Shown here one piece after another: positions 24,605 through 35,817 of a DNA stretch of 64,000 nt. The notes under the pieces were generated by a model, which saw only the letters and a list, made by a program, of their open reading frames with translations, had not been told where the DNA came from and made no database searches. Both the position numbers and the translations under genes were made by a program. The stretch's first letter is position 1; each line of letters opens with the position of its first letter. Source of the stretch: Amorphophallus konjac. Lineage: Eukaryota > Streptophyta > Magnoliopsida > Alismatales > Araceae. The stretch lies in NCBI GenBank assembly GCA_022559845.1, contig CM040123.1, positions 294,054,642 to 294,118,641 of the forward strand, in the 5' to 3' direction.

Positions 24605-26512
24605 ATGGCTGAAATTCCTCAGTTTACTGGCTTTGAGTTTTATGGCTGGTTTGGGAAATTTGGAGACTATGTTATTTCTGTTGATCCTAATTTGTGGATA
24701 CTTATTGCACATAGTCCATATGACATTCCAGAGGATAAATCCCAATGGAATGCTTCAGATAGATTGAAGTTTTCTGAGAATCAAAAGGCTCTGGAACTAA
24801 AGAGAAGGATGATAAATGTTGACCAATTTCCATTCATTTCTAAGTGCAGGAGTGCCACTAAAATCATGAACATGATAGCAGCCAGCAAATGTGAAGATGA
24901 AGTGAAGTGCCTCATGGCCAAAAATCACAACAATGATTAGATGGTAGATTCATCTTCACAGGTAAATTCTGAAACCGATAAATTCAGTTTTGAAGATCTT
25001 ATTGCATTGTATGAAAATTTGATTGAAAAATATGAGAAAGTAAAGTCTGAAAAGAAAAGGCTAAGAAGAGAAATGATCTCTGAATTTATACATTTAAAAG
25101 TAGAGAATGAAAATCTAAAATCAGACATGAAAAAGAGAGAAGGTTCTTGTGAGAAATGTTTATCTGTGAAGAAATTAAATGCCAGTATTCAATCTGACGA
25201 AACTGAAGACACATGTAATGAATGTGCTTTCTTAAAGGAATTGATTGAAGATCTTGACTCTGATGATAATATGCAGAAGAGTCTAATCAGGTCATTAAAA
25301 GAAAAAAATGAGTTATTGCTTGAAAAAAAAAAGGAAATTGATGAATATGAAGACAAATTGTTGGAAGAAAACAGTCATTTGAAAGAACAGAACAAAAAGC
25401 TAATGGTCCTAAACGTTGTTATGTCATAAAAATGGTTAGCTACGGAAAAGGGAAAATCTGTCTTGAAAGAAAATGAAGCTAACTGTGAAACAAAGCTAAA
25501 ACATGTAATAGACAAACTCCAAAGTTTGAATGATGCTTTGCATCATCAAGTAATTTCCTATGAAAATGACATTGCTAGTTATGAGATCAGCAATGCTTCT
25601 TTGCAAACTGAGATTGAAGATCTGAAAAACTCATTGGCAAAATTCGTTAAAGGGAAAGACAATTTGAATAAACTTCTTGGCTCGAATGTAAATTTTTAGA
25701 AAGAGGGTCTGGGCTATAGTCCAGTTAATAAGAAAGTTAATGGCAAGAAGAATTCAACTGTGTTTGTAAAAAGCTCAGAACAAGAAAAATTATCTGGATC
25801 ATCTGTTTTTCATTTTACTACTCAGAAATCAAAAAATTCAATTAAAAATCTGAAAAATATTAAAAAATAGAAAAAGAAGAACAATGCTCCTCCTGTGAAT
25901 GTCCTTAATACTTCTGGTCACATAGTGAACAAACCTGTCACCAAATTGCATGGATGTCACTATTGTGGTAGGAAAGGACATGTTATGGATGATTGTATTA
26001 TTTTGAGAAATGATGAGTTAGATGCATGCAAACATGTAAATACAGTTAAAAACAAACCTGTGAAAAGATTTGTTAGAAATGCTTCTGATGCATACTTTTA
26101 ATGTCGAAAAAGAGGTCATTACATGCATAATTATAATTTAATGAAACAAGAAAATCAAACTTTTAGAAAAATTCATGCTTAAAACAGTTATGTTAATAAG
26201 CATGCTAGAAGATCTGAAACTCAGAAGGTTACATGTTTTAACTGTGGAAAGTTTGGGCATGTTAAATCTAATTGTTGGTTTGTAAAACACAATGCGATTT
26301 ATCCTACTCACACGAAACATTCTGCATGTAGGAGAGTTCATGATCCTATCTTCATGCATAAACTTCCCATATGCAATAATTGTGGAAAACTAGGCCACAT
26401 TACTTATGAATGCTCTTGGATGAGTGGTTGGAATAATTGGAGAGCACCAATGTGGGGTGCTACTAATCCTACGGGACCCAAGAATTCTTGGGCTCCAAGA
26501 TATTTCAAATAA
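24605..26512 (+). pseudogene. gag: Sire2 gag with coiled coil and multiple zinc knuckles
   Basis: A single frame runs from ATG 24605 to TAA 26510-26512, with in-frame stops at 24938, 25427, 25697, 25868, 26099 and 26180 but no frameshift. Order: an N-terminal retrotransposon gag region (PQFTGFEFYGWFGKFGDYV and so on), a long charged coiled coil (about 24990-25690), then three complete CX2CX4HX4C knuckles (from about 25946, 26234 and 26374) and a fourth degraded one near 26100. The tail is tryptophan-rich (WNNWRAPMWG). This matches Sirevirus Gag, which packages RNA. Most stops are one C-to-T step from CAA or CAG. No protease follows. Confidence 0.85.
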
Positions 26513-28311
26513 CCTTTTGGATGTAGGTGTGCTCCTGTGGATAAAATAAAATGGGGTTCAATAAAATCAGGGCACAAAGGTTAGTTAAACCCCACTTCTC
26601 AACTCTCTTATTTGAAATTGCCTGAATAATGCTCTATGTGGAATGATGCATGCTTGATTGGAATAAATTGATGATGGATACCATCTTGTTATGAGTAATA
26701 CATGATGATAATCTGATTCATGCTAATTCCATGTGAGATTTTTGTTAAGTTAGTGATTCATGTTCATGAGTAGATGCATAAGTCTGCATGACTTCTTGGT
26801 ATATCAAATGGAAGTTGGGAGAAGGCCAGATGTCTTCTGTCTGGAAAGCCATGCCATGTGTAGAGGCTAGATCTCCGCCAAGTGCTAAGAGTCCAAAACA
26901 TTGCATGTAGTTTAAATCTGAAATGTGCATTTAGTTGCTACATCTTTGTGTACCCTATGAAAAACAAGTAATGCTTGATTGAAATCTCTACACATTTTAA
27001 GGGGGAGCTCAGCTGATTAGAGATTGTGTGCATAATGTTTTGGGGCTGGACTGTCTGTTGATTATTGCTGCATTGCTGCTTGATCAGTGGGTTAAATGTG
27101 TCTGATGAGTAGTGAAGTGCTGCTACTGAGATATTGATTTTGGAATCAGTTTGAGTCTGGTCTAAAGTAAAAGGTCAGTTGTTTGAGAATTGGTTTTTGG
27201 AAACAATAATTTTTTTACAAGCTGAAGGCTGAATGTTGCTGGATTATAGAGAAGGCTGGTAGTCTGTTGATAGACTTTAAGGCTGAGTCTTTGGATGTGT
27301 GCTATTTGGCACTTAGTCTTAACCTTTGCTCATCTTCTCTTTGACTTATCCACTTCCCAGTTCTCATCTATTCTTCATAATAAATTTATAGACTGTGTTA
27401 TTCAGGGGGAGTAAAGTATGAAATCTGTCACATTTACTTATCTTCAATAGTCAACTACTAAGATAACTCTGAACTGAGAACAAAATTGTTGATCTTAAGT
27501 GAAGTGTGATTTTCTCTGTATGCAGATTAAATCTTATCTTAAAATACTCACAATTAACCTTGACTAATTCTTCAATGGTCTTAAAACAGTCCAAATTGGA
27601 ACTGCACAGAAGCTTATCTAAAAATCTGAAAGTCATTGGTAATAAGTCAATCTGATAGGAAATCTGGCGTTTATATGGTCCTTAAGCCAAGTTTTTAGAA
27701 AATTCTGTTAAAAAACCAGGGAATACGCCATTAAATGAAGAGGAAAATAATGAAATAGGCAGAGCAATGTCATATCATTTGAGAAACTGACCATCTATTT
27801 CAAATAAATTCAAAGGTCAAGTCATGATAATAAATGCTATCTTTGTTCAAAATACGAAGCATAAAGGTAAACTGCACTGAGTAACCAGGGATTCTGGTGT
27901 TTAATCAACATGTCTCCTTGAGTAAAAAGGTGCGGTAATACTGGAATGCTCAATCAAAATTTATAAAAGTTTAATGAAAAATATGGTTGACTCTGGGGTC
28001 TTTTAGTGAACTAAAACTGTTTTAAGTTCAATATAAAATAGATTTTTCAATCAGTTTTGGCTAATGAAAATGACTAGTAAGATTAATGATTTCTCTGATT
28101 GGGCAGTGTCCTTGATAAAATTGATTTATCTCCATTGAGTTTGCTTCATAGAAATTATTTGTGAAGATTCATATTATAAGATATAATCACATATGCCGGG
28201 AATCACAAAGAGGCTTGGAAAGACATTTTCTTTTAAGTAAAGGGTAGTCTGGGTATTAACTGTTGAAATTGGTAAAGTCGGCAGTATTTCATATAAAATA
28301 CCCTACCCTAC
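26513..28311 (+). other. Sire2 spacer where pol would be expected
   Basis: There is no open frame of note and no integrase, RT or RNase H motif. Part of it (about 26785-26890, from gcatgacttcttggtatatc) is similar to the Sire3 sequence directly after its broken RNase H (complement of about 47700-47820). Purine tracts like gggggag occur near 27000 and 27405. This spacer is probably the region that follows pol in the autonomous relatives, so pol has been lost as a block. Confidence 0.7.
28286..28300 (+). promoter_or_regulatory. TATA-like box upstream of env-like ORF
   Basis: The sequence catataaaataccct lies about 180 bp before ATG 28477. A pyrimidine-rich stretch resembling a 5' UTR lies between them (ctcttcattc, tctcctccac and similar). 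This could be an internal promoter for the second ORF. Whether it is used cannot be seen from sequence. Confidence 0.4.
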
Positions 28312-28476
28312 TTGCATTGTCTATTATACCCTCTTCATTCAAGCCGAATCCTTCTCCCACATTTACGACTCCGTCTCTCATGCCGAGACCGTGAGCCTGG
28401 TCTCTCCAGTTTCCCTTTCTACATCTCTTCTTTTCGTTCTTCTACGATTCGTCCTCCACTCTTCATTGCTTCTACC

Positions 28477-28611
28477 ATGTCGTCTCTGACCGCCGAGAGC
28501 AAGGGGAAGAGGAAGGCAATGGAGGAACAGCTACCAGAGGGTTTCTCTCCAGCGGAGGCTGTAGAGTCGTCATCAAAGGAGAAAAGATTAAAGATGGCAC
28601 AGGATCAAGAT
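28477..28611 (+). pseudogene. Sire2 env-like ORF, N-terminal part
   Basis: ATG 28477 starts MSSLTAESKGKRKAMEEQLP, a charged segment with a basic KGKRK cluster. The frame is open to 28611, where the Solo2 LTR begins after the duplication aagat. Coding continues in the same frame at 42676. An in-frame extension upstream to 28312 is open but reads like a leader, so I prefer 28477. Position after gag and near the 3' end matches the env-like ORF of Sireviruses. Confidence 0.7.
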
Positions 28612-29629
28612 TGTCACGCCCCGACGCGGAATATCGGGAGCGTGAGCGAGTCGTAAACAAGCGTGTCGATCAGAGCATGTACAATTTCATTTCTAAAGTC
28701 AAAAATGAATGGGAAATGATATTTTTATTCCATCAAATGAAGTTTACATCACTAATTCATAAGCCATAAAGGTAATTACAATCTTCAAACTCCAAAATAT
28801 AACATTCTTGTAAAATCACTAATGACCTACATAAATTCTAGGGAAAAGGAAAACACTCTTTCACTCTTGTCCATTCCCTTATTCATTTTCATTTCCTGCA
28901 ACAGTTAACCAAAACGTAGGGTGAGCAAAAAGCTCAATAGGATTTTATATCTTTATAATCAGGTAATATTTAAGTATTTAGCGTTTTGGACATTTTTTCA
29001 AGTAGATCGGGAAGTGTTTAAGATCATGAATAGCGAGTAGAAAATTATATACAGAATTTCAAGTAATAACATGATAACAAGGTTCCAAGATAATTTAAAG
29101 TATTGAATATTGAACATGTAAAGAATATCATGAAAGAATTTGGCCATTTCATGCAAGTTAAATATATCATGTAATTTCAAGCAATTTCAAGTAACAAGTA
29201 AACAGGTACAATAACGAAGTGTGGAATGTCATAAATAATCTAGCAAGTCATGCACTTCGGTGCAATGCCACACCATGGTCAATCAACTCTCATGGGCACA
29301 AGTACTTTCGGGCGCTCCTCCTAGGACCAGACCGGGCCCCATTAATGCCAGGCATTGGGTCGGTTGGATCAAAAGATCCAAAGTACGTTTAGACATCCAC
29401 TTAACACTATGACCAATGAATTTCAGTAATAAGCTCTTTTGTAAAAAGTACAGATCTGGCAAAAATTTCAGAATAGCAAGAGGAGGGAATAATAATTTTA
29501 AGGCATTATGTTTAACGACATTAAGTCGTGGAATTCAAGAAAGAACGGTAACTAGGAAGAAAATTTAAGTAATTAGAGTTTAATAGAATTAATTTATTTC
29601 CATGGTTTAATCTTGTGTGCATTTGGTTT

Positions 29630-30490
29630 ACAAGTGTTTAGACATGTTTACAGGAAGTTTTTTTGTACATTAGATATGCATTAGTTTAGCCAAAACGGTG
29701 ATTTATTATTATAAAAATCAGAATTTTGTTATGAAAAATAGATTTTTATGTCGAAGATAATTCTAACTTACTGAAAATAATTTTAACATGCTAAAAATGA
29801 TTTTCATATGTTATTTTACTGATAATATGATAAAAATAAATTTTTCATACTGGATTTAATTTTTAACATGCTGAAAATTAATTTTTAACATGCTAAAATT
29901 AATACTTAACATGCTAAGATAATTCTCATACATTAACTTACTAATAAGATGATAAAGATAAGTTTACCATGTTGATTACAAAAATTCTCTGATAACAACA
30001 TAAAATTTATCATGCTGAAAATCATTTTTCTATATTTATTTACTAAATATTTGATAAGAAAATAGAATTATCATGCTGAAAAATAGCTCTAATATGCTGA
30101 AAATAGTTCTAACATGCTAAAAATAATTCTAACATGCTGGAAATAATTTTATCATGCTGGAAGTGATTTTAATATGCTGGAAGTAATTTTCATGTATCAA
30201 TTTACTAATTATTTAATTAGAAAAGTTAGGTTTAGGATGCACAAAAAAATAGTTTAAATAGATTTTAACATGCTGAAAATTATTTTTTTATCTCAATATG
30301 TATATAATAATTTTATCATGTTGGAAGTCATTTTTAACATACTGGAAATATTTTTCATGCATTAATTTATAATATGGTTAAAAATAGGTTTTTACATGCT
30401 AAAATAATTTTATTCTACAAAAAATAATTTTTAACATGCTGTAAGAATAAAAACATGCTAATATTGCATTTTCTTATTTTTGGTGACTAA
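29630..30490 (-). repeat. aacatgctgaaaat minisatellite in Solo2
   Basis: More than 25 degenerate units of (a)acatgct(g/a)(a/g)aaataattttt are 25-35 bp each and strongly AT-rich. I saw no coding content. It sits where Gy1 and Solo1 have their own, different arrays. Confidence 0.85.
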
Positions 30491-30744
30491 ATACTTATAA
30501 TTATTGGAGATTCCAAATGTTATAGTTCATATTATGTAGTGACTAATCTTTACTCCCACATTGGAAGTTTAGAAAATTTCCATGGCTTTATATGTTGGAG
30601 AGCTCACCCTTGGGTCAGGACCCAAGGGGCATAGGATGTGGGTTCAAGTTGTGAGTTGAATTGAATGGATACGAAAATCTTAGTATATTTATTTATTTAT
30701 TTGTGCCGTGCCGCACCTGGTCGAGGTGTAGTGTGGTGTGGTGT

Positions 30745-31025
30745 GGTAGTGTTGACTTGGGAGGTCGACACTTATTTCATGTGTGCGGTTTTGTTCTTAA
30801 AACAGAACGGCCGTGAAAAAGGTCGACACTTATTTCATGTGTGCGATTTTGTTCTTAAAACAGAACTGCCGTGAAAAAGTGTTGACCTGGGAGGTCGACA
30901 CTTGTCAGCTGTGAAAAAGTGAGGTCGACACTTGTCAGCTGTGAAAAAGTGTCGACCCGGGAGGTCGACACTTTTCACTAAGTTCCATTTTTTTAACAGA
31001 AAACTCGATCTCGAGTGTCGACCCA
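30745..31025. repeat. gtcgacc hairpin repeats in Solo2
   Basis: Five or six units of gtg(t)cgacc...ggtcgacac occur with ttttgttcttaaaacagaac spacers. The clearest is a perfect 9-bp stem, 30949-30957 against 30963-30971, with loop cggga. Neighbouring units show the same pairing with changed bases (ttgacc / ggtcga). Confidence 0.85.
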
Positions 31026-31484
31026 AGGGGTAAGAAAAATCCCCAAATAAGATGAAACCCTTGATTTCTCCCAAATTTTCTTTCAAATCTTCTTCAATCA
31101 TCAAACTAGCATAGCTTAGGCCTCTAGGGATGATTTGTAGGTTGATAGGGGTTCTATTTATAGCCAAAACATGGTCAATTTTGTCAAGATTCCTCACCTA
31201 ATTTTACCTAACCCATTAAGTCCGAATTTAGAAGAAAAAATTAATTTCTCTTCTTAATCTAGCCCATTTTTGGTGTGAATTGGTGTGAAAACAATGTAAT
31301 TTCGGCTGGTCTAAAGTTGTATGTTAGGTAATGGTTGATTCTTGAGTCAATCTTCTAGAAATGGGATTATTTTAATTACTTAAATGCCATATTAAACATA
31401 TGTTACGAATCTTGATCTAATTATCCTTTAATAAATCTTTTAATCCATTAATCCAACCCATTATGGATTATCCAATGTGTCAAT

Positions 31485-33572
31485 TGTTGGATTGTGTGTC
31501 TTCCCTAAGTATTTTGATGATGAGCAACACTATGTTAATCGTTCTTGTTATTTTTGATCAGATATCTTGCACTTGAGTTATCCATGGTTTTATATGAAAT
31601 AACTGCTAAAGAGGTAACACTTCGTGTGTTCGTTCATGTTCTGTCTTCGTGCTGTTTTTTCCTCAAACATCATGTAGTTCTTGCTTCGCGTTTTCACCTC
31701 GTGTCGAATTAGCCATGTTGTCGTCTGTTTGAGTGTTGTTCTTTCACCTCGTGCAGTCTTTGATTACTGTGTTGTTTCCATGTCATCCTTTGTATTCCTG
31801 TCTTCGAGTCGTTTCTTTGCATACTGTCTTCGTGGTCGATTGGCACTTCGTCTTGGTTACAACACCTCGTGTTGTACTGTTTGACTTCGTGTCGGTTTCG
31901 GTTACAGTCCATGTTGTTTTCATGTCGTTCTCTTTTATTGCCACCTCGTGTCGTTTTTATTATTAAGCCTTCGTGACGTTTTTACCTCGTGCAGTGTTAT
32001 CCCGTGTCATTTACTGTTTCGACCTTGTGTCGTTATCAGCCCGTGTTGCTTTCATCTCGTGCTGTTTTCACTATCCTCGTGTTGTTCTCACTGCATGTCG
32101 ATTACTGTCTTCACTTAGCATTATTTTTATGATTCGTGTCGTTTTTCTGTGTAGTGTGTGTTTGTCACCACTATACTTCGTGTCGTTGCTTCTTACTTCG
32201 TGTCTAACTTCACTTCGTGTTGTTTTTCACCTCGAGTCGTTTCCTTATACTCTGACCTCGTGTTGGTCTCTCGTTTTAGTCTTCATGTCGGCTTCTGTCG
32301 TAAGCCCGTATTGTCCTCGTGTTGTTTTTGCACTCGTAACCTCGTGTCTCTCTTGCGTATAACCTCACCTCGTGTCATTATCTTCTGTATATCTGATCTG
32401 TTACAGAATTTCTCGTGTCGTTCTTATGACATCTCGAGAAATAGTCACGTTGTGTTGTTGTTACTATACCTCATGCAGTTTTGGTCTTAATAGCCATGCA
32501 GCGTATTAATGGACTTAATCTCATTACAGGTCCGAGGAAGAACATTCCACACTCCAGGGCTGCACGTGATCCGAGACAAGAGGAACCAATTTGATAAAGG
32601 CACGTGACAGGATACTTCTGGATCGAGCGTGGGAGGCACACGCATTTCATGCCCTATCCATCTGTTGTTGATGCTATAAATAGAATCCTTCGTCCTCAGA
32701 TGAAAGTTATCGAAGTAGAGAGGCATAGAAGAAAACAGGGAAACAGAGAGCCATTCGATCCAGGAAAAAGAAAAAAAAAAAAGGGAATAGCAGAGAGAAA
32801 TAGAAAGAGAGCAGAAGAGTGTTCAGAAGAATTGTTCTGACTTGCGGATCAAATCCGAAGTCTATTGCTCTATATTGAGCTACATTGTTTCCATTGTCTT
32901 GCATTTTTGATTTCCTTCGTTCGTATTTTTAGTTTCTTGTTCTTATCTTTCTTCAACCGTTATTGTTTGTGTTTCCGATCCTCTGGACTGAGGTCGGGGT
33001 CCTCCTGTGAGATCAGGAGTAGGGAGAGTCAATCTCCGGTTTGCAAGCAGCAGGTGAGCTGCTTGTAGGTACCCTCCGAGTTGGGAGGAAGAGGGGTCTT
33101 CGACCTCTGGTTCACTAGTAGCAGGGCTGCTACTAGTGGGGTTTCCCTCTTGGTAAAGAGGAAGAGAGACGTGAGTCTCTGGGTTCTAGTGACTGCTGAT
33201 CGCTAGAGGTTCCCTCCGGGTAGGAGGAAGAGGAGAGGTTGTTCTCCTGGGAAGCTGTGTATCAGCAGTTGTTTGGCAAGCTGTGTTGCCCAGCCTTTAG
33301 TGAAGCCACACTCAGGTTGAGTGTGGGGTGGATGTAGGTCTGAAGGACCGAACCACCTTAAAATCCTCTGAGCCCTTGTGTGATTGATCGTGATAATATT
33401 GTGGTATGCCTTCTATTTGCTTGAGCTATTAACTGCACTGCATCTTTTACGATAGTCAAAACTCGAGGTTAGCTCCGTTTAGCAATATACTCTGCAATAA
33501 TTTTTTAAATCTACGAAAACAGTGATCTATTCATCCCCTCCCCTTCTAGATCACTTCATATTGTACTTATCA
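31485..33572 (+). repeat. Sire1 5' LTR
   Basis: It runs from tgttggattgtg to cttatca. The U3 region (31610-32480) is full of (c)ctcgtgtcgttt-like repeats, which concentrate CG dinucleotides. The TATA box ctataaatag is at 32674-32683. Downstream, 32990-33330 is a series of short hairpins, and the end carries ggtggatgtagg...gaaccacctta. CG-rich LTR repeats have been reported for Sireviruses. Confidence 0.94.
32990..33330 (+). repeat. Serial hairpins in Sire1 LTR transcript leader
   Basis: Nearly every 15-30 bp forms an inverted repeat. A perfect 12-bp stem, cactagtagcag (33113-33124) with 33127-33138, has a 2-nt loop. Others are cctccgag/ttgggagg (about 33074-33089), agagg..cctct (about 33090-33108), ccctctt/aagagg (near 33145-33162), agagac/gtctct (near 33165-33180), cctccggg/taggagg (near 33212) and ccacactc/gagtgtgg (near 33307). 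They lie after the TATA box, so they would be in the RNA. The second LTR has the same set at about 41875-42215. Confidence 0.88.
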
Positions 33573-33574
33573 CT

Positions 33575-33586
33575 TGGTATCAGAGC
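33575..33586 (+). other. Sire1 primer binding site (tRNA-Met)
   Basis: tggtatcagagc starts 2 nt after the LTR end and is a perfect match to the plant initiator tRNA-Met complement. Confidence 0.95.
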
Positions 33587-33600
33587 AGGTTTTTCCCAGA

Positions 33601-35814
33601 ATGTGGTCCAACGGCCAGGGAAACGGATCCAATGGTCCGCGCAGTTTCATAGCTGATGGGCAGTCTATCACCCGCCCCCCTTTCTTTGATGGTAATAATT
33701 ACTTCTTCTGGAAGAATAGGATGGAGGTCTTTATCAGGGCCCAAAGCAACAAGCTATGGAAAGTCATTACAGATGGTCCATACACCCTTCCACCGAATGA
33801 AGATATGTGGACAGAAGATCAGGTCAAACTCTCCGCACTGAATTGGACAGCTCTTAACATCATACAGTGCGCCGTCCATCCGGAAGAATATTCAAGGATC
33901 TCAGCGTGCAAGACTGCAAAGAATATGTGGGATGATTTGCAGTTAATTGATGAGGGCACATCTCAGGTGAAGGCTACCAAGATCAACATACTTACAACTC
34001 AATATGAGTTATTTAAGATGAAGCCAGAGGAGCCGATCACAGAAATGTATGCCAGATTATCTGTGATCATCAACAGTCTGAAAGGCCTTGGAAAGGATAT
34101 TCAACAAGAAGACATAGTCAGGAAGATCCTTAGGTCTCTAACTCCCGTCTGGGATACCAAGGTGACTGTAATAGAGGAATCAGGAGATTTATCCACCATG
34201 ACAGTAACCCAGCTGATTGGTTCTCTCATGACCCATGAAATGAATTTCACACGAGGAAACGATGGGCATGACAGAAAGGGAAAGAATGTTGCTCTGAAGG
34301 TTTCATGACATACTAAGAAGAGCAACAACAGCAGCAGCAGCAGCAGTGATGATAGCAGCGAAGGGTCTGATGGATTCTCAGACTTGGACAAGGATGAGCG
34401 AGCTATGCTCACCAGGCAGTTCAGAAAGTTCCTAAGAACAAATGGAAAATTCTACAGGAGGAAGAAATTTAATGCTGCAATGAAGTCTCCTGAACGAAGA
34501 TTTGAGAAGAACCGGTCTGCTAAGAAGATCACTTGCTATCATTGTCAGAAATCCGGTCACATGAAAAGTGAATGTCCAGAGCTACAAGCTAAGGCTCCAG
34601 GACACCAGAGGAATGTGGTGCACAAGAAGAAGAAGGCCATGCTGTGCACATGGAGCGATGAGGAGGAGGACCCAGAAGCCACTTCGTCCAGTGAAAATGA
34701 AGAGAAGACCTGCCTCATGGCCGACCATGAGAAAGAGGTAACAAATTTATTTGAGAATTTTACTTTGGATGATTGGGAGGACGCCTATGGCGACCTGTTA
34801 AGTAAATATAATTGTTTAAACAAGGAGCATAGAATGCTTAGACGTAAGTTTCATTCTCTGTCTGAAGAACACTCTTCTATTGTCACTAATAGCATGAAAA
34901 CCAAGGAGATGGCCACTGAGCTAGATCAGGTTAAAGGTGAGATTGAGAGGTTGAGAATGGAAAGAGAAGAGAATCTAGCTAGAATAGATGAGCTGAAGTG
35001 TAAAGCTGAAGAGTCTAAAGGAGAGATTAGACTGATGGCTGAAAAATATGAGGCAGTTAGAACAGTTAATCAGGAACTCCAGGACCAATGCAATGAATTT
35101 CAGAAGGAGATTGAGGACAAAGAAAAGGTGCTTGAAAAGTTTACAGAGGGGAGAAACAACCTGAATGTCCTTCTGGGGTCGAGGGTAAACTTCAATAGGG
35201 AGGGATTAGGATACAATCCTACTAGTAAAAAACCCTTTGAATTTAAGACTATCACGTTCTGCCCCGCCAAAGGCAAGGAGAAACTGGAAACACCATCCGG
35301 TTCCAAATCTGTCTCTACAATGAAGTCTTCGACCAGTAAATTCATTCACTCCACTGGTCAGCAGTCTAAGTCAGGAAATCCTGAGACAAGCACTGCTCAT
35401 GTACAGCAGGCGTGGAACAAAGGTCCTCACAGGACCAGTCCTATAGAGGCCACAAAAAGAGCGAAAAGTTTTGTTAAGAAAACTCATCATGCTAATTATC
35501 AATTAGAGCATGGCAACGATCATCAGTTTCAGCACAAATTTTATTGGAGTAAAAATGCTTACATGAATTATGCTCAACACACACGTACATCTTCTAAGAG
35601 GCCAACCAACAATGTCTTTGTTCAGAAACAGCATAGTTCAAATAGGAATAAGCTTATTCAACACCCACCAAGAAATAACAAAAGGGAAGAATCAACCCAC
35701 ATAAATCCACTGAAGAGAACTATAAAACAAATGTGGATTCCCAAGTGCTTTCTGCATAATCAGAAAACTGGTTTTGGACCCAATTTGAATTGGGTCCCAC
35801 ATTACTCTGTCTGA
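33601..35814 (+). pseudogene. gag: Sire1 gag, one in-frame stop
   Basis: ATG 33601 begins MWSNGQGNGSNGPRSF. The frame is open to TGA 34306-34308, resumes in the same frame and ends at TGA 35812-35814 (about 738 codons). The N-terminal copia gag domain (PPFFDGNNYFFWKNRMEVF...) is followed by a serine-rich patch (about 34318-34370), a CX2CX4HX4C zinc knuckle CYHCQKSGHMKSEC (about 34533), and a coiled coil (about 34800-35150). The end WVPHYSV is shared with Sire3 (WVPNYSA). Sire3 has an open codon where this copy has TGA. Gag packages RNA in cytoplasmic particles. Confidence 0.92.
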
Positions 35815-35817
35815 ATT

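Noticed and set aside
31681..32490. Open frames in the Sire1 LTR on the + strand, repeated at 40566-41375
   Set aside because: They are translations of the ctcgtgtcg repeats upstream of the TATA box, with no protein features.
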